From Planctomycetaceae bacterium (GTDB lineage: Bacteria; Planctomycetota; Planctomycetia; Planctomycetales; Planctomycetaceae): a stretch of DNA of 6,475 nt. A model generated the notes under the pieces. It saw nothing but the letters and a program-made list of their open reading frames with translations. It did no database searches and was not told the DNA's origin. The stretch's first letter is position 1, and each line of letters starts with the position of its first letter. Location: the NCBI GenBank assembly GCA_020426085.1, contig JAGQQP010000242.1, forward strand, positions 1 through 6,475, written 5' to 3'. Both the position numbers and the translations under genes were made by a program. Positions 5,843 to 6,475 of this stretch are shown here, in pieces.

Positions 5843-6475
5843 GTGAGTGTTGTCAATTCCGCCCGGGAAGTTCATGTCGAAGAAATTATAGACGTCGAAC
5901 CTCACAACTGGTTGAACATGAAGGAAGTTCCCGCCTGGCTGATCAGTCTGGGGGTTCACCTGTTGTTCCTGTTTATGCTGGCAAGCTTTACGCGGATTAC
6001 CCTGCTCGATTCTGAAAACGCGATCATCTCTTCGATTGAAGAGCTGGATGACAATTCTTTCAAGATCGATCCTACCATCCAGGATGTCGTAGGTTCAGCG
6101 GGTGAAACTGCCCTCCTGACCCAGTCGATGGCAGCTGCACCGCAGACATCAGTCGAACAGCAGCAGAAGATGCAGGAGCAGATCGAAAATGATATCGAAG
6201 CGCCCGAGCCCATCATCGACGATCAGATGACTCAGCCTGCCAAAGAAGAACTGATGGCCGCAGTCGAAGTGACTGGTGAAACCGACCGACCTGATGGCGG
6301 CGTCGCTGGTGCCGTCGATCGTCTGACGCTGGAAATCGCAGCCGCTGCCAAGGAAAAGAAACTGCTGGTTGTCTGGCTGTTTGATGTTTCTCCTTCTGTC
6401 AGTAAACGGCGAAATGAGATCGCCGATCGTTTTGAAAACGTCTACAAACAGCTGGGGCTTCTGGATGCCACCGTT
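5843..6475 (+). CDS. Membrane-anchored VWA-domain protein, N-terminal part
   Basis: The frame is open from a GTG at 5843 to the window end, giving 211 residues with the C-terminus missing. The start is set by AAGGAG at 5831-5836, six bases upstream; no in-frame ATG occurs until residue 26. Residues 1-29 are acidic and probably cytoplasmic. VPAWLISLGVHLLFLFMLAS (29-48) is one membrane helix. Residues 52-160 form an acidic, Gln- and Ala-rich linker of low complexity. From about 170 a von Willebrand factor A domain begins: KKLLVVWLFDVSPSVSKRR, with D181-x-S183-x-S185 as the first part of the metal-binding MIDAS motif, then a helix (about 188-204). The rest of the MIDAS and any further domain lie outside the window. 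Planctomycetes encode many such anchored VWA proteins, presumed to mediate metal-dependent protein contacts; the partner here is unknown. Confidence 0.87.
   Translation, partial: MSVVNSAREVHVEEIIDVEPHNWLNMKEVPAWLISLGVHLLFLFMLASFTRITLLDSENAIISSIEELDDNSFKIDPTIQDVVGSAGETALLTQSMAAAPQTSVEQQQKMQEQIENDIEAPEPIIDDQMTQPAKEELMAAVEVTGETDRPDGGVAGAVDRLTLEIAAAAKEKKLLVVWLFDVSPSVSKRRNEIADRFENVYKQLGLLDATV

Noticed and set aside
5605..5856. Minus-strand open frame of 83 codons
   Set aside because: It starts with TTG, lacks a ribosome binding site and overlaps the well-supported start of the VWA gene. The C-terminal half looks protein-like but matches nothing I recognise, so a remnant is possible but not supported.

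Overview
The window most resembles a planctomycete chromosome, probably Gimesia/Planctomyces-like. The basis is two DUF1559 proteins with a type IV prepilin-like N-terminus and a C-terminal H-X9-DG motif, a family greatly expanded in Planctomycetes. Each is followed by a small transthyretin-like lipoprotein, and nearby lies a VWA protein with an N-terminal membrane anchor. The genus is an inference from family content, not a database result.

Layout. 1-295 (-): N-terminal part of a secreted alpha/beta-hydrolase (HGGGW oxyanion motif), cut by the window edge. 473-892 (-): a MarR-family regulator, with a palindrome over its own putative promoter start. 893-1372: regulatory gap. 1373-2353 (+): DUF1559 protein 1, then a 14-bp perfect hairpin, then lipoprotein 1 (2448-2891). 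2892-3301: a very AT-rich gap with a 10-bp perfect GC hairpin. 3302-4234 (+): DUF1559 protein 2, then lipoprotein 2 (4300-4725) and a strong intrinsic terminator (4774-4810). 4835-5410 (-): a DUF456 membrane protein. 5411-5842: AT-rich gap. 5843-6475 (+): start of a membrane-anchored VWA protein, cut by the window end.

How the genes relate. The centre holds two copies of one module: a pseudopilin-like exported protein followed by a small outer-envelope lipoprotein. The two DUF1559 proteins are nearly identical over about the first 60 residues and similar over the last 45, with divergent middles. Their leaders appear to share an ordered set of elements: an AT-rich TAATAATAT, a GC-rich hairpin, ACCGATCTG, then a T-rich tract running into a GAGAG ribosome binding site. 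This suggests duplicated, co-regulated cell-surface modules. The role of the DUF1559 family is not established. The MarR regulator may control itself and the adjacent hydrolase. No tRNA, rRNA, CRISPR array, insertion sequence or attachment site was seen.
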